Shown: piece after piece, positions 61,465 through 64,000 of the stretch
Layout: each line of letters begins with the position of its first letter
Position numbering within the stretch: position 1 is the stretch's first letter
From: Virgibacillus senegalensis
GTDB taxonomy: Bacteria; Bacillota; Bacilli; Bacillales; Amphibacillaceae
Direction of reading: 5' to 3'
DNA: 64,000 bases
Assembly (NCBI RefSeq): GCF_000821245.2
Contig: NZ_LN611424.1
Span: 320,732 to 384,731 of the forward strand
The notes under the pieces: model-generated
Databases searched by the model: none
Told to the model about the DNA's origin: nothing
The model's input: only the letters and a program-made list of their open reading frames with translations
Made by a program: the position numbers and the translations under genes

Positions 61465-63348
61465 ATGAGTATCCTATCTGTAGAGCAATTATATAAATCA
61501 TTTGGTGACAAAGTATTGTTTGATCATATTAATTTTACCATCGAACCAAGAGAACGAATTGGGTTGATAGGTGTCAATGGAACCGGGAAGTCTACGTTGC
61601 TGAAAGTGATAGCAGGAGTCGAATCCAATGAGGGAGGATCCATCAAGCATGCCAACGACTTCCGGATCGAATATTTAAACCAGGAACCGGATCTAGATGG
61701 TCGATTGACTGTATTGGAACAGGTATATCAGGGTGAATCGACAATCATGCGGACGATGCGGCAGTATGAAGAAACGCTTCAGCTGTTGGAAAAAAATCCA
61801 CAAGATGCGGCATTGCAGGAGAAGCTATTGAAAGCACAGCAATCAATGGATGAACAAGAGGCATGGGATGCCAATACAGCTGCCAAATCGATCCTGACAA
61901 AGCTGGGGATCACAGATTATACGAAAAAAACCGCCGAGCTGTCCGGCGGGCAAAAAAAGCGGACAGCTATTGCCCGTGCTTTGATCCAGCCGGCTGATTT
62001 ACTGATTCTCGACGAGCCAACCAACCATCTCGATAATGAAACGATTGAATGGCTGGAAGGGTATTTACCGCAATATGAAGGTGCCTTGATTCTTGTAACG
62101 CATGACCGTTATTTCCTCAATAGGATTACCAACCGTATTTATGAATTGGATAATGGCCATCTATATACGTACGAAGGCAACTATGAAATGTATCTGGAGA
62201 AGAAAGCGGAACGGGAAGCCCTGGAGATGCAGAATGAACAAAAACATAAAAATACCCTTCGCCGTGAGTTAGAATGGTTGCGGCGTGGGGCAAAGGCCCG
62301 CTCTACCAAGCAAAAGGCCAGGAAGCAGCGTGTGGAGGAAATGAAACAGGCCACTTTTGATACAGGGGCGCAGGAGTTGGATTTTCAGGTTGGTTCCCAG
62401 CGCCTGGGAAAAAAAGTAATCGAGTTGGACGCTATCGGCAAATCTTTTACCGGAACATCCTATATTACCGATTTAAGCTATCTCGTTGTACCGGGAGACC
62501 GTATTGGTATCATCGGACCAAACGGGAGTGGGAAAACGACGCTTTTAAATATCATGGCCGGAAGAATGGATCCCGATAATGGATCAATAGAAACCGGGCC
62601 TACAGTCAAAATCGGGTATTATACGCAGGACCATAGCGAAATGGATGAATCCTTGCGCGTTGTAGAATATATAAAAAAGACTGCCGAGATCGTTCATACT
62701 GCCGACGGAGAAGTAATTAGTGCCGAGCAAATGCTCGAACGTTTCCTTTTCCCCCGTTCGCAGCAGTGGAGTTATATCAGCAGACTATCCGGAGGAGAGC
62801 GGCGCCGGCTATATTTATTGCGTGTTCTAATGGAAGAACCAAATGTCCTGTTGCTTGATGAACCGACCAATGACTTGGATACCCAAACACTCGGTGTACT
62901 CGAGGAGTATCTCGATCAATTTCCGGGCGTCGTAATCACTGTATCACACGATCGCTACTTCCTGGACCGGGTCGTCCATCGTTTGATCGCTTTTGAAGGA
63001 CGGAATGATATCCATTTCTTTTACGGTAATTACACCGATTATCTGGAGGAAGCGAAATCCCGGCAAAAGCCGAAAGAAATGGCAGAAAAACAAACACAGG
63101 CTCCTCGTAAAAAGAAGAAAAAGCTTTCCTATCATGAACAAAAGGAATGGGAAGGAATAGAGGATAAAATCTCCGTTCTGGAGGAAGGTCTGGAAACGGT
63201 GAAGGGGGAAATCGAACAGGCGGGAAGCGATTTTGGAAAAGTCCAGGAACTGTACAACCGCCAAGAAGAGCTGGAAGCCGGTTTGGAACAGGCAATGGAA
63301 CGATGGGAAGAATTGTCGATTTTAGTGGAAGAAATCGATCAGCAATAA
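61465..63348 (+). CDS. yfmR: ABC-F family ATPase (YfmR/Uup type)
   Basis: This 627-residue soluble protein has two ABC domains and a C-terminal coiled-coil tail, the layout of YfmR and Uup. Domain 1 has GVNGTGKST, LSGGQKKR and [11 protein letters not shown]; domain 2 has GPNGSGKT, LSGGERRR and [11 protein letters not shown]; a Lys/Arg-rich linker and a final helix rich in Glu follow. Such proteins act on stalled or peptidyl-transferase-blocked ribosomes. The ATG at 61465 is preferred: AAAAGGA is 11 bases before it and abuts the upstream ATG at 61453. The symbol is by length and layout. Confidence 0.9.
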   Translation: MSILSVEQLYKSFGDKVLFDHINFTIEPRERIGLIGVNGTGKSTLLKVIAGVESNEGGSIKHANDFRIEYLNQEPDLDGRLTVLEQVYQGESTIMRTMRQYEETLQLLEKNPQDAALQEKLLKAQQSMDEQEAWDANTAAKSILTKLGITDYTKKTAELSGGQKKRTAIARALIQPADLLILDEPTNHLDNETIEWLEGYLPQYEGALILVTHDRYFLNRITNRIYELDNGHLYTYEGNYEMYLEKKAEREALEMQNEQKHKNTLRRELEWLRRGAKARSTKQKARKQRVEEMKQATFDTGAQELDFQVGSQRLGKKVIELDAIGKSFTGTSYITDLSYLVVPGDRIGIIGPNGSGKTTLLNIMAGRMDPDNGSIETGPTVKIGYYTQDHSEMDESLRVVEYIKKTAEIVHTADGEVISAEQMLERFLFPRSQQWSYISRLSGGERRRLYLLRVLMEEPNVLLLDEPTNDLDTQTLGVLEEYLDQFPGVVITVSHDRYFLDRVVHRLIAFEGRNDIHFFYGNYTDYLEEAKSRQKPKEMAEKQTQAPRKKKKKLSYHEQKEWEGIEDKISVLEEGLETVKGEIEQAGSDFGKVQELYNRQEELEAGLEQAMERWEELSILVEEIDQQ

Positions 63349-63352
63349 CCGG

Positions 63353-63414
63353 TACGCTTTCCGAGGGCAGGGCCGCCTTTGTAGAAGCAAAAAAAACGCT
63401 TCTTCAGGTGAGAG
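63353..63414 (+). repeat. GC-rich intergenic repeat, degenerate copy F
   Basis: GCTTTCCGAGGGCAGGGCC resembles the left arm of the other copies, and AGAAGC/GCTTCT forms a central hairpin across an A-rich loop. The right half is decayed. It follows the yfmR stop directly. Confidence 0.55.
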
Positions 63415-63452
63415 GCCACTGAAAAACTGAAGTTGTTTGAAAAGTAGAATTT

Positions 63453-63498
63453 AAAAAAGCGGTCTGTATGGAATTTAATTTCCATACAGATCGCTTTT
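63453..63498. terminator. Terminator, hairpin repeat copy H3
   Basis: AAAGCGGTCTGTATGGAA pairs with TTCCATACAGATCGCTTT. It matches the hairpins at 11227 and 45059. T-rich tracts lie on both sides. It sits at the broken end of the transposase remnant and follows repeat copy F. Confidence 0.78.
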
Positions 63499-63510
63499 AT
63501 CTAATTTCAA

Positions 63511-64000
63511 TGATTTGTGCCCCAAACGGGCATCAGGATCTTGAGACTCTTGTAATTCCAGTTGGTCATCTGTAATCGTCTCTTTCAGTAAGTTCAGAGG
63601 TTCTTTGATTTTGGGGATAAAAACGAGCTTTGGTTCCTTTTCAATGACTTCGACAAGACGTTCTGAATAGTCCAGCTCAGCTTCAAGCGTATCTTCGGTT
63701 GGTTTCAGGAAATTTTTTTCTTCATGGATTCATCGAGAGAATAAATCATTTTACGGACGTTCTTGGAACGGCTACGCAATACTTCTTGAGGGGATGTTTG
63801 ATTGTATCGAGCCTTTGTGTGTGTCGCATCAAGGATGAGAGACTTCGATTGGATCACGCCTTTCTCAAGCGCGACCTCTACGGTTTTTCCAATCAGGAAA
63901 TCTAAAAGGTTTGGATCTTTCAGACGTTTACGACGGAAGTAAGCTAATAAGCTGGGATCAATGACGTCATCTTCCGGTGCCATTTCCCCTCTGTTGATTC
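63511..64000 (-). pseudogene. IS1182-type transposase remnant, frameshifted and truncated
   Basis: On the minus strand the frame entering from the right edge reads SLLAYFRRKRLKDPNLLDFL and on to MIYSLDESMKKK, as in IS1182-family transposases (LDATHTKARYNQ is the DDE region start). A T7 run at 63713-63719 then shifts the frame; the other frame continues with DYSERLVEVIEKEPKLVF and DPDARLGHKS. Likeness stops near 63511, beside the H3 hairpin, so the C-terminal half is missing. The N-terminal part continues beyond the window. It cannot be active from this copy. Confidence 0.8.

Noticed and set aside
63699-63905. 68-codon plus-strand frame at the right edge
   Set aside because: Antisense to the transposase remnant.

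Overview
The window is a stretch of chromosome from a low-to-moderate GC Gram-positive bacterium of the family Bacillaceae. Several things point there: strong AGGAGG-type ribosome binding sites, frequent TTG/GTG starts, T-box and S-box riboswitches, a LiaIHFSR envelope-stress locus, YpmR/YpmS, a thioredoxin-type ArsC, ABC-F proteins of the YkpA and YfmR types, and GC-rich hairpin repeats of a kind common between genes in Bacillaceae. The genus cannot be fixed from the sequence alone. Halotolerant relatives of Virgibacillus, Oceanobacillus or Terribacillus are plausible. There is no prophage or CRISPR array, and only one broken insertion sequence, at the right edge.

Layout, left to right. 0.5-3.5 kb: a secreted LysM/3D cell-wall protein, a DEAD-box RNA helicase and a permuted-papain hydrolase. 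3.5-10.6 kb: a complete trpEGDCFBA operon behind two tandem tryptophan T-boxes. 10.6-14.7 kb: a repeat-filled gap, then an NADH oxidase gene whose promoter is flanked by three Rex operators, and an ABC-F ATPase. 14.9-20.1 kb: a phosphonate/phosphite-type ABC importer (phnDCEE) with a PHO-box-like promoter, divergent from a 5'-nucleotidase; together they look like phosphorus scavenging. 20.3-25.4 kb: a mini zinc-ribbon protein, arsRBC and topoisomerase III. 25.7-33.1 kb: a second permuted-papain protein, a DUF2339 membrane protein, a CDF cation exporter and the lia locus. 33.2-34.7 kb: ypmS-ypmR.

35-42 kb: a carbohydrate cluster. It has a TIM-barrel isomerase divergent from a LacI regulator, a ribose-type ABC importer and a Gfo/Idh/MocA dehydrogenase, with three copies of one 14-bp operator. 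42-45 kb: small genes, remnants and repeats. 45-47.2 kb: a SAM riboswitch controlling an O-acetylhomoserine sulfhydrylase fused to a CoA-binding domain. 47.3-50.2 kb: a four-gene operon (ECF sigma factor, anti-sigma factor, two membrane proteins), all overlapping by a few bases; the sigma gene has no standard start codon and probably starts at AUU. 50.4-63.4 kb: a CAP-domain secreted protein, DUF3231, RarD, cardiolipin synthase, an acyl-CoA thioesterase, an orphan N6-adenine methyltransferase, a divergent HxlR/VOC pair, a DJ-1/PfpI protein, an amino acid:cation symporter and a YfmR-type ABC-F protein. 63.5-64 kb: an IS1182-type transposase remnant.

Three dispersed repeat families run through the gaps: a GC-rich nested hairpin whose central stem changes sequence but stays self-complementary in every copy, an AAAGCGGTCTG terminator hairpin that follows it three times, and paired GGGGACAGTCCCC palindromes. 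The least explained items are the ECF sigma operon, the MetY-CoA-binding fusion, the orphan methyltransferase and the covarying repeat.
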